DNA of 32,579 nucleotides from positions 1 to 32,579 of the forward strand of contig PXQH01000009.1 in assembly GCA_003022125.1 (NCBI GenBank), given 5' to 3'. The translations under genes and the position numbers were made by a program. Positions 6,430 through 15,122 of the stretch are shown here, piece by piece. Each line of letters starts with the position of its first letter. The stretch's first letter is position 1. The DNA comes from Cyanobacteria bacterium QS_8_64_29. Lineage in GTDB: Bacteria; Cyanobacteriota; Cyanobacteriia; Cyanobacteriales; Rubidibacteraceae. Below the pieces are notes generated by a model. That model saw nothing but the letters and a program-made list of their open reading frames with translations. It was not told the DNA's origin and ran no database searches.

Positions 6430-9015
6430 GTGCCCTTTCCCGATGTCGTTACGTGGCTGCAGGAGCGGACTGCCCTGAGCCTACTGTCCGAGGAAGTCCT
6501 GAGCGCCATTGCCCCTTTTGTCGAGCAGCGCCGCGCCCCAGCCCACCAGCACCTGGTCGTCGAGAACAAGCGGCCGGTGGGCCTCTACATTCTCAAATCC
6601 GGGCAGCTCGAGAGCAACAAGCCCGATCGCATTGCCCAGCTCAGCCCGGCCCAAACCGGCCAGACCGTGAACTTGCTGCCGGGGGCGCTGATCAACTTCC
6701 AGCCGCTGCTGCTGGATCAGCCCACCCGCGAGACAGTGGTAACCCAAAGCGACTGCGAGCTGCTGTTCGTTCCGGCTGCCCAGTTCAAGGCGCTGGTCTC
6801 GCAGTACCCCGAAATCTCGCGCGTTTTCTCGCAGCAGCTAGCCCAAGACTTGGCGCAGGTTTCGTCGCAGCTGAGCTTCGAGCAGGAGCGCGCCTACATC
6901 CTGCGTCCCTACCTGGTCACCAAAGCCAAACGCGGGATCGTCGGGCGCAGCCGCTACGCCGTGCGGCTGCGGCAGGAGATCCAGCAGGCGTCGCAGGAGC
7001 GCCAGTCCGTGCTGATCTTCGGCGAGCCCGGCCTAGAAAAAGACAACAAAGCGGCCCTGATTCACTTTGGCTCCCCTTACCGGCGCGAGCCCGCAATCAA
7101 TGTGGACTGCAGCAAGCTCCAGACCAGCGGTGCCGAACTGTTCGGCTGCGCCGGGGGTAAGCCGGGCCTAATTGAAGCGTTGGGGGAGGGAACCCTGGCG
7201 CTCAACAACAGCCACGAGCTGCCGCAAGAGCTGTACGAGCCCATTGCCGAGCTGCTCAAAACTGGCACCTATACGCCGGTCAACCGACCGGGTGCGCCGC
7301 CGGCGCAAAAGCAAACCTGCCACGCGCGCATCATCCTGATCTCGGAAAGGACCGTTCCGGCGCTGGACCCGCTAGTGGGGCGCACGATCAAAGTTCCGCC
7401 GCTGCGGGTACGCAAAGCCGATCTCGACGATCAGCTCAAGTACTACATCAACCTGATCTGCCGCTCCAAGGGCGTGCCCAAGCCCCGCATCACCGCTGAG
7501 GCATTGCGGCAGCTGCAGGACTACGACTTCCCCAACAACCTTAGCGAGCTGGCCAACCTCGCCGAACGCGCGGTCGTTCAGCTGCAGGGAACCACGGAGC
7601 TAACCGAGGAGATCCTGTGGCCCTCGCGCAGCAAGCAAAAGCGGCTGCGGCTGAACCTGTTTAACGCCTCGCCCAGCTTTCGCCGCTTTCTGCGCAGCCC
7701 CTGGTGGCCGGACCGGCTCAACTATTGGGTCATCCTGCCGCTGTACACGCTCGTGGTCGTCCTGATGTTTGTTGGCCCCCAAACGCGGGACCAAAACATC
7801 GGCCTCAACCTGTTCTGGGCTTGGTGGTGGCCGCTAATCCTGTTGGGCTTTCCCTTTGTCGGCCGCCTCTGGTGCGCCATTTGCCCGTTCATGATCTACG
7901 GAGAGATTACCCAAAAACTCTCGCTGTGGTTGGTGCCGCGCCAGCTCAAACGCTGGCCCCGCCAGTCCGCCGAGAAGTGGGGCGGCTGGTTTCTGTTTGG
8001 GCTGTTCGCGCTCATTTTGCTGTGGGAAGAGCTCTGGGAGCTGGAGAATACGGCCTACCTGTCGGCCTGCCTGCTGCTGCTGATCACCGCCGGGGCCATG
8101 ATCTTCTCGGCCATTTTCGAGCGCCGGTTCTGGTGCCGCTACCTTTGCCCCATCGGCGGCATGAACGGCATGTTTGCCAAGCTCTCGATCGCCGAGCTGC
8201 GGGCACAGCAAGGCACGTGCTCGGCCGAGTGCACCACGTACCAGTGCTACAAGGGCGGCCCGGCCAAGGGCGAAGGGCAAGAGACCATGGGCTGCCCGCT
8301 CTACTCGCACCCGGCCCAGATGCAGGACAACCGCGACTGCGTGCTCTGCATGACCTGCCTCAAGGCCTGCCCCCACCGCTCGGTGGAGCTCAACCTGCGC
8401 CCGCCGGGGATCGAGCTCTGGACCACGCACAAGCCCCGCAGCTATGAGGTGGCCCTGATGCTGCTGCTGCTAGGGGCTGTCTTTCTGCACCGCCTGCCTG
8501 CCGTTCGAGCCCAGCTGGGCCTGGAGCTGAATTTGGAGCCGTTTGGCATGCACGCGCTGGGCGCGGTGGCAGCCCTGAGCCTGCCCGCCGCGATTCCGCT
8601 GCTGGCTTACAGCGCCATTCAGGGCACCTACCGGGCGGTCAAACGGCTGGCGCCCAAGGCCAACCCCATCCGGCTCAAGCCGCGCCCGTTTGGGGAACTG
8701 GCGTACGGCTACCTGCCGCTGGTGCTGGCAGCCAACCTGGCGCATTACATTCCCTACGGTTTGGGCGAGGCGGGGCGCATCCTGCCGGTGGGCTTTGCCA
8801 CCTTCGGGCTGAACGGTACAGGACTGCCTGTTGCCGTCGCCCACCCGGCCGTGATTGCCTTTTTGCAAGCCCTGACGCTCATTGCCGGTGTCTGGCTGAG
8901 CGTCTGGCTAACGCACAAGATCGCCCGCCAGCCGCTGCGCGCGCTGCTGCCGCAGCACGTGGCTGCCTTTGCCCTGGGCTCGGGCGTTTGGTTGGTGGTA
9001 ATTGAAGCGAGCTAG
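6430..9015 (+). CDS. Three-part protein: cNMP-like domain, degenerate sigma54-type AAA+ domain, polyferredoxin membrane domain
   Basis: A protein of 861 residues with an unusual domain order. Residues about 10-150 resemble the CRP/cNMP-binding fold. Residues about 168-400 resemble the AAA+ domain of sigma54 activators: IVGRSRYAVRLRQEI, a Walker A-like GEPGLEKDNK (198-207), NVDCSKL, AELFG, then LPPLRVRKADL-type signatures and DYDFPNNLSEL. The Walker lysine context, Walker B (LALNNSHELP instead of LDE) and GAFTGA loop are altered or absent. Residues about 430-861 form a NapH/NosR/CcoG-like membrane module with WCAICP (482-485), WCRYLCP (569-573), CSAEC and CVLCMTCLKACP (637-647), enough for one or two 4Fe-4S clusters, plus further helices. 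There is no HTH. It is probably a redox- or ligand-gated membrane electron-transfer or sensory protein; its role is unknown. Confidence 0.8.
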   Translation: MPFPDVVTWLQERTALSLLSEEVLSAIAPFVEQRRAPAHQHLVVENKRPVGLYILKSGQLESNKPDRIAQLSPAQTGQTVNLLPGALINFQPLLLDQPTRETVVTQSDCELLFVPAAQFKALVSQYPEISRVFSQQLAQDLAQVSSQLSFEQERAYILRPYLVTKAKRGIVGRSRYAVRLRQEIQQASQERQSVLIFGEPGLEKDNKAALIHFGSPYRREPAINVDCSKLQTSGAELFGCAGGKPGLIEALGEGTLALNNSHELPQELYEPIAELLKTGTYTPVNRPGAPPAQKQTCHARIILISERTVPALDPLVGRTIKVPPLRVRKADLDDQLKYYINLICRSKGVPKPRITAEALRQLQDYDFPNNLSELANLAERAVVQLQGTTELTEEILWPSRSKQKRLRLNLFNASPSFRRFLRSPWWPDRLNYWVILPLYTLVVVLMFVGPQTRDQNIGLNLFWAWWWPLILLGFPFVGRLWCAICPFMIYGEITQKLSLWLVPRQLKRWPRQSAEKWGGWFLFGLFALILLWEELWELENTAYLSACLLLLITAGAMIFSAIFERRFWCRYLCPIGGMNGMFAKLSIAELRAQQGTCSAECTTYQCYKGGPAKGEGQETMGCPLYSHPAQMQDNRDCVLCMTCLKACPHRSVELNLRPPGIELWTTHKPRSYEVALMLLLLGAVFLHRLPAVRAQLGLELNLEPFGMHALGAVAALSLPAAIPLLAYSAIQGTYRAVKRLAPKANPIRLKPRPFGELAYGYLPLVLAANLAHYIPYGLGEAGRILPVGFATFGLNGTGLPVAVAHPAVIAFLQALTLIAGVWLSVWLTHKIARQPLRALLPQHVAAFALGSGVWLVVIEAS

Positions 9016-9458
9016 CTGACCTCGAGCAGCTCGAGATCGAAGTACAGGTCCTGCCCGGCTAGGGGGTGATTGGCATCCAGAGTGACGGTTTGCTCGGCGA
9101 CCTCGGTGATGCGAACGGGCATGGGGTCTTGCCCTTCCTGCCGGATTTGCAGCTGCTCGCCCACTTGCAGATCGATTCCTTCGGGGATGCGCTCGCGCTC
9201 GACTTGCAGCACCATTTCGTCGCGGTAGGGACCGTAGGCGTTATCGGCCGGAACGTGCAGGTTTTGCTTGACCGACTTGCTGGCATCGGCAGAATCCATG
9301 CCTTCCACGGCCTGTTCGACCCCGGGGATGATCTCGCCCTGGCCGAGGGTGAACTCCAGCGGCTCGCCGCGCTCTTTGGAAGAGTCGAACTGCGTGCCGT
9401 CCTCAAGCTTGCCCGTATAGTGAACTTTGACCGTGCTGCCTTGCTGTGCCTCTGCCAT
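9012..9458 (-). CDS. FKBP-type peptidyl-prolyl isomerase, SlyD-like
   Basis: A protein of 148 residues with the split FKBP fold of the SlyD group: VKVHYTGKLEDGTQFDSS at the start, PLEFTLGQGEIIPGVEQAVEGM (about 33-54), an inserted chaperone flap (about 68-125), and a closing DANHPLAGQDLYFDLELLEV. It lacks the His-rich metal tail of E. coli SlyD. Such proteins isomerise X-Pro bonds and help folding in the cytoplasm. It converges on the large polyferredoxin gene; the two stop codons share 4 bases (CTAG). Its start is about 100 bases from that of the divergent recJ. Confidence 0.93.
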   Translation of the reverse strand: MAEAQQGSTVKVHYTGKLEDGTQFDSSKERGEPLEFTLGQGEIIPGVEQAVEGMDSADASKSVKQNLHVPADNAYGPYRDEMVLQVERERIPEGIDLQVGEQLQIRQEGQDPMPVRITEVAEQTVTLDANHPLAGQDLYFDLELLEVS

Positions 9459-9559
9459 GGTTGCCTCGTGCGTGGGGGCGACGCCCGCTGGGCGTTGCGC
9501 TGCGGACGTTGTGCTGGCAGCCTAACACGGCCGCCACTGCCCCTAGGAGCCGATCACGC

Positions 9560-11875
9560 ATGAGCGTCTCCCAGCGCTGGCAACTGCCGCCGAGTGAGCT
9601 CCCGCCGGATGAATTTGTGGCGGCCGTGCGCGAGTGCGCGCCGCAGGCGGGCGCGCGCACGGCCCAGCTGCTGTGGCAGCGTGGCCTGCGCGATCGCCAC
9701 CGCGTGGCGGGGTTTTTGGACCCGGCGCGCTACCAACCCAGCCCGCCCTCCGCGCTGGATCCCGAAATGGCGCGCGCCGTCCGGCGCATCGGGCAGGCCC
9801 ACGCCGCAGGCGAGCGAGTTGCCATCTGGGGCGATTTCGATGCGGATGGCCTAACCGCCACCAGCGTGCTCTGGGAAGGGCTGGGGCAGTGGTTCGCGCC
9901 GCACCAGCAGCTGCGCTACACCATTCCCAACCGCTTGAGCGAGTCCCACGGGCTCAACCGCGCCGGCATTGCAGCGCTGGCGCAGTGGGGCGCAACGCTG
10001 CTGGTGACCTGCGATACCGGCAGCAGCGACAGCGAGAGCCTGGCCTACGCGCAATCGCTGGGGCTGGATGCCATCGTTACCGACCACCACACGCTCCCCG
10101 AGCAGCGACCGCCAGCAACCGCGATCGTCAATCCGCGCTACCTGCCCCAGGCACACCCGCTGCAGCCGCTCTCGGGGGTGGCCGTGGCCTACAAACTGAT
10201 GGAAGCGCTCTACGCACAGCCCCCAAGGCCGCCGCAGCAGTCGCTCCAGTCGCTGCTGGATTTGGTGGCCGTTGGCTTAATTGCCGATCTGGTCGAGCTG
10301 CGCGACGATGCCCGCTATTTAGCCCAGCAGGGCATCCGCCAGCTGCAGCACCAAGCGCAACAGGGCACGCGCCCCGGCATTGCCCGCTTGCTGCGGCTCT
10401 GCCAGCGCCACGGCGATCGCCCCACCGACATTGCCTTCGGCCTGGGACCGCGGATCAATGCCGCCAGCCGCGTTCTGGGCGATGCCAGTTTCTGCATCGA
10501 GCTGCTGACCGGGCGAGGGGCCCAGTCCTGCCACGCGTTGGCCGAGCGCGCCGATTTGGCTAACACGCGCCGCAAAGAGCTGCAGCGAACGATTGCGAGC
10601 GATGTCCGCCGCAAGCTGGCCCACTGCGATCTCTCCACTACCGCCGCGATCGTGCTGCAAGACCCGCAGTGGGTCAGCGGCCTTTTGGGCCTCGTCGCCG
10701 GCCAGATTGCCGAGGAATTCGGCCGCCCCACCCTGCTGCTTACCACTGGCGATGGCCTGCAAGGGGACCAGGGCGAGCCCCTGGCACGGGGATCGGCCCG
10801 CTCGGTGGGCGGCCTCGATCTCTACCAGCTCGTGCGCGAGCAGTCCCACTTGCTGCACCAATTCGGTGGGCATCCGCTCGCTGCCGGGCTGAGCCTGCCC
10901 GCGCGCAACGTGCCGCTGTTGGCCCAGGCCTTGGACCGCCAACTGCGGCAGCACTGGCAGCGCAGTGCGGGCGAGCTGGCGCCGCGGCTGGCGATCGATC
11001 TCACCGTGACGGCCGATGCGCTGGGGCAAGCGCTGTTTGGCGAGCTCAAACTGCTCGAGCCCTTCGGCATGGGCAATCCCGCGCCCAAGCTGCTGGTGCG
11101 CGATTGCTGGTTCGCGCAACTGCACCAGCACAACCTCGAGGATGCGACCGGCCGCAAAATCCGCTACATTCGCACGACGTTTCGGCTTTGCGATCGCTCG
11201 GCACCGCAGGGTGTGCCCGGGGCCTGGTGGGGCCACTACCGGCACGAGCTGCCGGCTAGCGATCACTGCGACGCTGTCGTCGAGCTAGCCTATAACGCGG
11301 CCCAAAAGCGCTACGACGTGCGCTTGCTGGCCGTGCGCGCCAGCACTGCCGATTCCGCGCCGGCGCAGGGGCAAGGGCGCGGCTGGCTGTGGGACTGGCG
11401 CGAAGGCACCGAGCGCTGCCAAGCCGGCATCGAGCCCCTGATCTTGCGCACCTGCCCGGCCAGTTGGGCTGCCCTGCAGGTGCAGCTGCGAGCAGCCATC
11501 GCCCAGCAGCGTCCGCTAGCGCTGGCCTACAGGCCGCCGCATGAGGCAGCCCCCGAGCGGGTCTGGCAGCAGCTGTTGGGGATTGCCCGCTACCTGGCGC
11601 GCACGGGCGAAGCCGTGGCGCGATCACGCCTGTGCCAGCGACTGGAGTTGGAGGAGGGGGGCCTGGATCTGGGGCTGGCGGCCTTGCGCGAGCTGGGCAT
11701 CAGCTTAGAGGCCTCCGAGCGGGTCCTGAGCGTGCGCCAGCTACCGTCACCTGCCGCGCCGGCTGACGGCTGCGTTGCGGCCTTTCAGCAAGCGGTAGCC
11801 GAAACCCGCTTCCGGCAGCAGTACTTTTGCCAGGCGCCGCTTGCCTCGCTGCAAGCCGCGCTGGAGCTGGACTAG
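9560..11875 (+). CDS. recJ: Single-stranded-DNA-specific 5'-3' exonuclease RecJ
   Basis: RecJ degrades single-stranded DNA 5' to 3' in recombination and mismatch repair. From ATG 9560 (AGGAG about 10 bases upstream) the protein has 771 residues. DHH-superfamily motifs are present: VAIWGDFDADGLTATS (about 89-104), LVTCDTGSSDSES, IVTDHHTLPE (about 171-180), VAVGLIADLVELR, LGPRINAASRVLGDA and the DHHA1 motif FGGHPLAAGLSL (about 434-445). A C-terminal extension of about 200 residues after the OB-like domain is typical of cyanobacterial RecJ. mutS follows after about 70 bases, and RecJ is one of the exonucleases used after MutS-directed incision in other bacteria. The open frame extends upstream of 9560 but that part is not RecJ-like. 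Confidence 0.96.
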   Translation: MSVSQRWQLPPSELPPDEFVAAVRECAPQAGARTAQLLWQRGLRDRHRVAGFLDPARYQPSPPSALDPEMARAVRRIGQAHAAGERVAIWGDFDADGLTATSVLWEGLGQWFAPHQQLRYTIPNRLSESHGLNRAGIAALAQWGATLLVTCDTGSSDSESLAYAQSLGLDAIVTDHHTLPEQRPPATAIVNPRYLPQAHPLQPLSGVAVAYKLMEALYAQPPRPPQQSLQSLLDLVAVGLIADLVELRDDARYLAQQGIRQLQHQAQQGTRPGIARLLRLCQRHGDRPTDIAFGLGPRINAASRVLGDASFCIELLTGRGAQSCHALAERADLANTRRKELQRTIASDVRRKLAHCDLSTTAAIVLQDPQWVSGLLGLVAGQIAEEFGRPTLLLTTGDGLQGDQGEPLARGSARSVGGLDLYQLVREQSHLLHQFGGHPLAAGLSLPARNVPLLAQALDRQLRQHWQRSAGELAPRLAIDLTVTADALGQALFGELKLLEPFGMGNPAPKLLVRDCWFAQLHQHNLEDATGRKIRYIRTTFRLCDRSAPQGVPGAWWGHYRHELPASDHCDAVVELAYNAAQKRYDVRLLAVRASTADSAPAQGQGRGWLWDWREGTERCQAGIEPLILRTCPASWAALQVQLRAAIAQQRPLALAYRPPHEAAPERVWQQLLGIARYLARTGEAVARSRLCQRLELEEGGLDLGLAALRELGISLEASERVLSVRQLPSPAAPADGCVAAFQQAVAETRFRQQYFCQAPLASLQAALELD

Positions 11876-11947
11876 CCAGCGGGCTTCGGTGCTCGCGGGC
11901 GCCTTGCGGTAAGGTCATGGCCAGATGACGACCGCTTGCCATCGCTG

Positions 11948-14599
11948 ATGAGCGCCTCCCCCGAGCCAGCGCAACCCGCGGAGAGCAAAGCCGCGCAAGC
12001 GGCCCGCAACGCCGACTACACCCAGCTCGATTTCGACAAGCTGACGCCCATGATGCGTCACTACATCGAGCTTAAGGAGCAGTACCCGCACGCGCTGCTG
12101 CTCTATCGGGTGGGCGACTTTTTTGAAGCGTTTTTTACCGATGCCATTACGGTCGCGCGCGAGCTCGAGCTCGTCCTAACCAGCAAGGAAGGGGGCAAAG
12201 CAATCGGGCGCGTTCCCATGACGGGAGTGCCCCACCATGCCCTCGAGCGCTACAGCCGGTTATTGGTGGAACGCGGCTACGCCATCGTCGTTTGCGATCA
12301 GGTGGAGGATGCTGCCCAAGCAGCCGCCGAAAACCGCATGGTGGCGCGCCAGGTTACGCGGTTGCTGACCCCCGGCACCGTCATGGAAGACGAGATGCTG
12401 TCCGCGCGCCGCAACAACTTTTTGGCGGCGGTGGTCCTGGCAGGCGAGCACTGGGGGCTGGCCTACGCCGACATCTCCACCGGCGAGTTTTTGACCACCC
12501 AATCGCGCGATCGCGAGGCGCTGCAGCTGGAGTTGCAGCGCCTGCAACCCGCTGAGGTCTTAGTTCCCACCGACGCGCCAGACTGGCACGGACTGCTGCG
12601 TCCGGGCGAGCGCTCCCAGGCCCTGCCCGATTGCCTGCCGGAGGCATTTTGCTACACCCCGCGCCCGCAAGCCCCCTTCGAGCAGGCCGAGGCCCGCCAG
12701 CGATTGCTGCAGCAGTTCCAGCTGCGATCGCTGGAGGGCATGGGCTGCGAGCACCTGCTGTTGGGCGTGCGCGCCGCCGGCGGCCTGCTGGAGTACCTGG
12801 AGAGCACCCAGAAGGCCCATCGCGTGCCGCTGCAACCCATTCGGAGCTACGCGCTCGCCGAGTACCTCATCCTGGATGCCCAAAGCCGCCGCAACCTGGA
12901 GATCGCCCAAACGGCACGCGATGGCACCTTTGCCGGCTCGCTGCTTTGGGCCCTGGATCGCTGCCGCACGGCCATGGGCAGCCGGACCCTGCGCCGCTGG
13001 CTGCTGCAACCGCTGCTCGACATTCCCAGCATCCAGGCGCGCCAGGACACCATCCAGGAACTGGCCGATGGCAACGCCTTGCGCGAGGACCTGCAGCAGC
13101 AGCTGCGGCAACTCTCCGATCTGGAGCGGCTGACGGGCCGGGCCGGGGCCGGCACAGCCAACGCCCGCGAACTGGCGGGGCTGGCCGAGTCGCTGGTGCG
13201 CTTGCAGGCGCTGAGCTCGCTGGCCGCCCAGGGCAGCTCGCCTTACCTGCACGCCCTGCACGCGCTGCCGCCCGAGCTGGAGCAGCTGGGCCAGCGCATC
13301 CTGGACCATTTGGTCGATTCGCCCCCGCAGCAAGTCCGCGAGGGCGGGTTGATCCGCGAGGGCGTCCGCGACGAGCTCGACCGCCGGCGGGCCGCCGTGC
13401 GCGACGACCAGAACTGGATTGCCAACCTCGAAGCCAGCGAGCGGGAGCGTACCGGCATTGCCAACCTCAAAGTGGGCTACAACAAAACCTTTGGCTACTA
13501 CATCGGCCTGCCGCGCAGCAAAGCCGCGCACGCCCCGGCCGACTACGAGCGCAAGCAAACCCTCACCAACGAAGAACGCTACGTCACTGCCGAGCTCAAA
13601 ACGCGCGAGGCGCGCATTCTCAACGCGCGCGAGGAGCTGGATCGGCTCGAGTACGAGATCTTTGCCGAGCTGCGCGCCGAGGTGGGCCAGCACGCCCAAA
13701 CCATCCGCGATGTTGCCCAGGCTGTCGCCGCGCTCGACGTGCTGGCGGGGCTGGCCGAGGTGGCCGTCCATCAAGGCTACTGCCGCCCGCAGATGAGCGC
13801 CGAGCGCCCCCTCGAAATTGCGGACGGGCGCCACCCAGTGGTGGAGCAATCGCTGCCGGCCGGCTTTTTTGTGCCCAATGGGACGGCGCTGGGGAGCGAG
13901 CAGGCACCGGATGCCATCATCCTCACTGGCCCCAATGCCAGCGGCAAAAGCTGCTACCTGCGCCAGGTGGGGCTGATCCAGCTCATGGCTCAGACCGGCA
14001 GCTTCGTGCCGGCCAGCCAAGCCCGGCTGGGGATCTGCGATCGCATCTTTACCCGCGTGGGCGCCGTCGACGACCTCACTACCGGGCAATCCACCTTCAT
14101 GGTGGAGATGAACGAAACGGCCAACATTCTCAACCACGCCACGGCGCGATCGCTGGTGCTGCTGGATGAGATCGGCCGCGGCACGGCCACCTTCGACGGG
14201 CTCTCCATTGCCTGGTCGGTTGCGGAGTACCTAGCCACCGAGCTGCGCGCGCGCACGCTGTTTGCCACTCACTACCACGAGCTCAACGAGCTAGCCAACT
14301 GGCTGCCTAACGTGGCCAACTACCGCGTCACGGTCAAAGAACTCCCCGACCGGATTGTGTTTTTGCACCAGGTGCAGCCTGGGGGCGCCGATCGCTCCTA
14401 CGGCATCGAGGCCGGTCGTTTGGCCGGGTTGCCGGGCCCCGTCATCGAGCGCGCCCAACAAGTCATGCACCAGATCGAAAAGCACAGCCGGATTGCGCTG
14501 GGCTTGCGCAAGAGCCTGGGCGCCCAGACCGGATCTGCGGCCTCCTGCAACGGCGACGGGCAGCAGCTCGATATTTTCGGCGGCGATGGCATGCCTTAA
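11948..14599 (+). CDS. mutS: DNA mismatch repair protein MutS
   Basis: MutS recognises mismatches and small loops in DNA. From ATG 11948 it has 883 residues. The mismatch-binding motif appears as [12 protein letters not shown] (GxFxE) near residues 56-67, followed by [20 protein letters not shown]. The ATPase domain has Walker [15 protein letters not shown] (about 659-672), Walker [19 protein letters not shown] (about 735-752) and LFATHYHEL. The order of mismatch, connector, lever, clamp and ATPase domains is complete, so this is MutS1 rather than MutS2. The ending [11 protein letters not shown] is short after the dimerisation region. It is downstream of recJ on the same strand, probably one transcript. 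A TTG 12 bases upstream is in frame but less likely. Confidence 0.97.
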   Translation: MSASPEPAQPAESKAAQAARNADYTQLDFDKLTPMMRHYIELKEQYPHALLLYRVGDFFEAFFTDAITVARELELVLTSKEGGKAIGRVPMTGVPHHALERYSRLLVERGYAIVVCDQVEDAAQAAAENRMVARQVTRLLTPGTVMEDEMLSARRNNFLAAVVLAGEHWGLAYADISTGEFLTTQSRDREALQLELQRLQPAEVLVPTDAPDWHGLLRPGERSQALPDCLPEAFCYTPRPQAPFEQAEARQRLLQQFQLRSLEGMGCEHLLLGVRAAGGLLEYLESTQKAHRVPLQPIRSYALAEYLILDAQSRRNLEIAQTARDGTFAGSLLWALDRCRTAMGSRTLRRWLLQPLLDIPSIQARQDTIQELADGNALREDLQQQLRQLSDLERLTGRAGAGTANARELAGLAESLVRLQALSSLAAQGSSPYLHALHALPPELEQLGQRILDHLVDSPPQQVREGGLIREGVRDELDRRRAAVRDDQNWIANLEASERERTGIANLKVGYNKTFGYYIGLPRSKAAHAPADYERKQTLTNEERYVTAELKTREARILNAREELDRLEYEIFAELRAEVGQHAQTIRDVAQAVAALDVLAGLAEVAVHQGYCRPQMSAERPLEIADGRHPVVEQSLPAGFFVPNGTALGSEQAPDAIILTGPNASGKSCYLRQVGLIQLMAQTGSFVPASQARLGICDRIFTRVGAVDDLTTGQSTFMVEMNETANILNHATARSLVLLDEIGRGTATFDGLSIAWSVAEYLATELRARTLFATHYHELNELANWLPNVANYRVTVKELPDRIVFLHQVQPGGADRSYGIEAGRLAGLPGPVIERAQQVMHQIEKHSRIALGLRKSLGAQTGSAASCNGDGQQLDIFGGDGMP

Positions 14600-14711
14600 A
14601 AAGAACAGATTTAGAAATATTGAGCCAAGGCGCAATCCCTCAGTGCCGCTCGAGTGGCGTGTTAGGCTTGCCAACCAGAGTTCGGCGTCCATCTGAGGAG
14701 AGGAGAACGCT

Positions 14712-14954
14712 GTGGACTGGCAAACGCACTCCGCCGCCAACCAAGCCACCGACGACATTCGCGACTACGTTGCCCAGCTCCAAGTTCATATGTCGCTGCA
14801 GGCGCGCAACCTCGTTCCGGCGCTGACCGAGGCGCGCGATAGCCGCGAGCAGCTGCTGCAACAGGCGCAAGCCGACCTTGAAAAAATGACCTCACGCCAT
14901 GCCAACGGCAGCACGGCCCTGTGGCAAACCGATTTCTGCTCGCTAGAGCGCTAA
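14712..14954 (+). CDS. Small unknown protein (80 aa), amphipathic helical
   Basis: GTG 14712, preceded by GAGGAGAGGAG about 8-17 bases upstream, starts an 80-residue protein beginning DWQTHSAANQATDDIRDYVA. It is mostly polar and predicted helical, with heptad-like LQARNLVPALTEARDSREQL and LLQQAQADLEKMTS, so a short coiled coil is plausible. No membrane segment or known domain is seen. The strong ribosome binding site and the intrinsic terminator just after it support a real gene. It lies about 110 bases after mutS; that gap has no clear terminator. Function unknown. Confidence 0.6.
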   Translation: MDWQTHSAANQATDDIRDYVAQLQVHMSLQARNLVPALTEARDSREQLLQQAQADLEKMTSRHANGSTALWQTDFCSLER

Positions 14955-14987
14955 ACCAAGGCGCCAGCCACCCCCCTAATTGGCATC

Positions 14988-15014
14988 AAAGCAGGCAATT
15001 TGCCTGCTTTTTTT
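14988..15014 (+). terminator. Intrinsic terminator
   Basis: An 11-bp stem AAAGCAGGCAA/TTGCCTGCTTT with a minimal loop is followed by a run of seven T residues in total. It is a textbook Rho-independent terminator 34 bases after the 80-residue gene. Confidence 0.92.
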
Positions 15015-15052
15015 GTATTGGCAATCCCTACCGCGAGCTGCAACCATAACGG

Positions 15053-15091
15053 CCAGTCGCGCTCGGGGGCTGTACCACCGAGCGCGACTGG
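15053..15091 (+). promoter_or_regulatory. Long perfect hairpin before the antiporter gene
   Basis: CCAGTCGCGCTCGG and CCGAGCGCGACTGG form a perfect 14-bp inverted repeat with an 11-base loop (GGGCTGTACCA), 31 bases before the antiporter ATG. There is no T-run. It lies beyond a good terminator, so a second terminator for the upstream gene is not needed. It may be a 5' untranslated-region structure or a protein site. Inference. Confidence 0.45.
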
Positions 15092-15122
15092 ACTGCGTGC
15101 AAACCCAAATCCTGCTTTTGCC

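Noticed and set aside
9446-9559. Upstream extension of the recJ open frame
   Set aside because: It overlaps the 5' end of the FKBP gene, is not RecJ-like, and the ATG at 9560 has a good ribosome site.
12560-14137. Long minus-strand open frame (525 residues) inside mutS
   Set aside because: It is entirely antisense to conserved MutS sequence; long antisense frames are expected in GC-rich DNA with this codon use.
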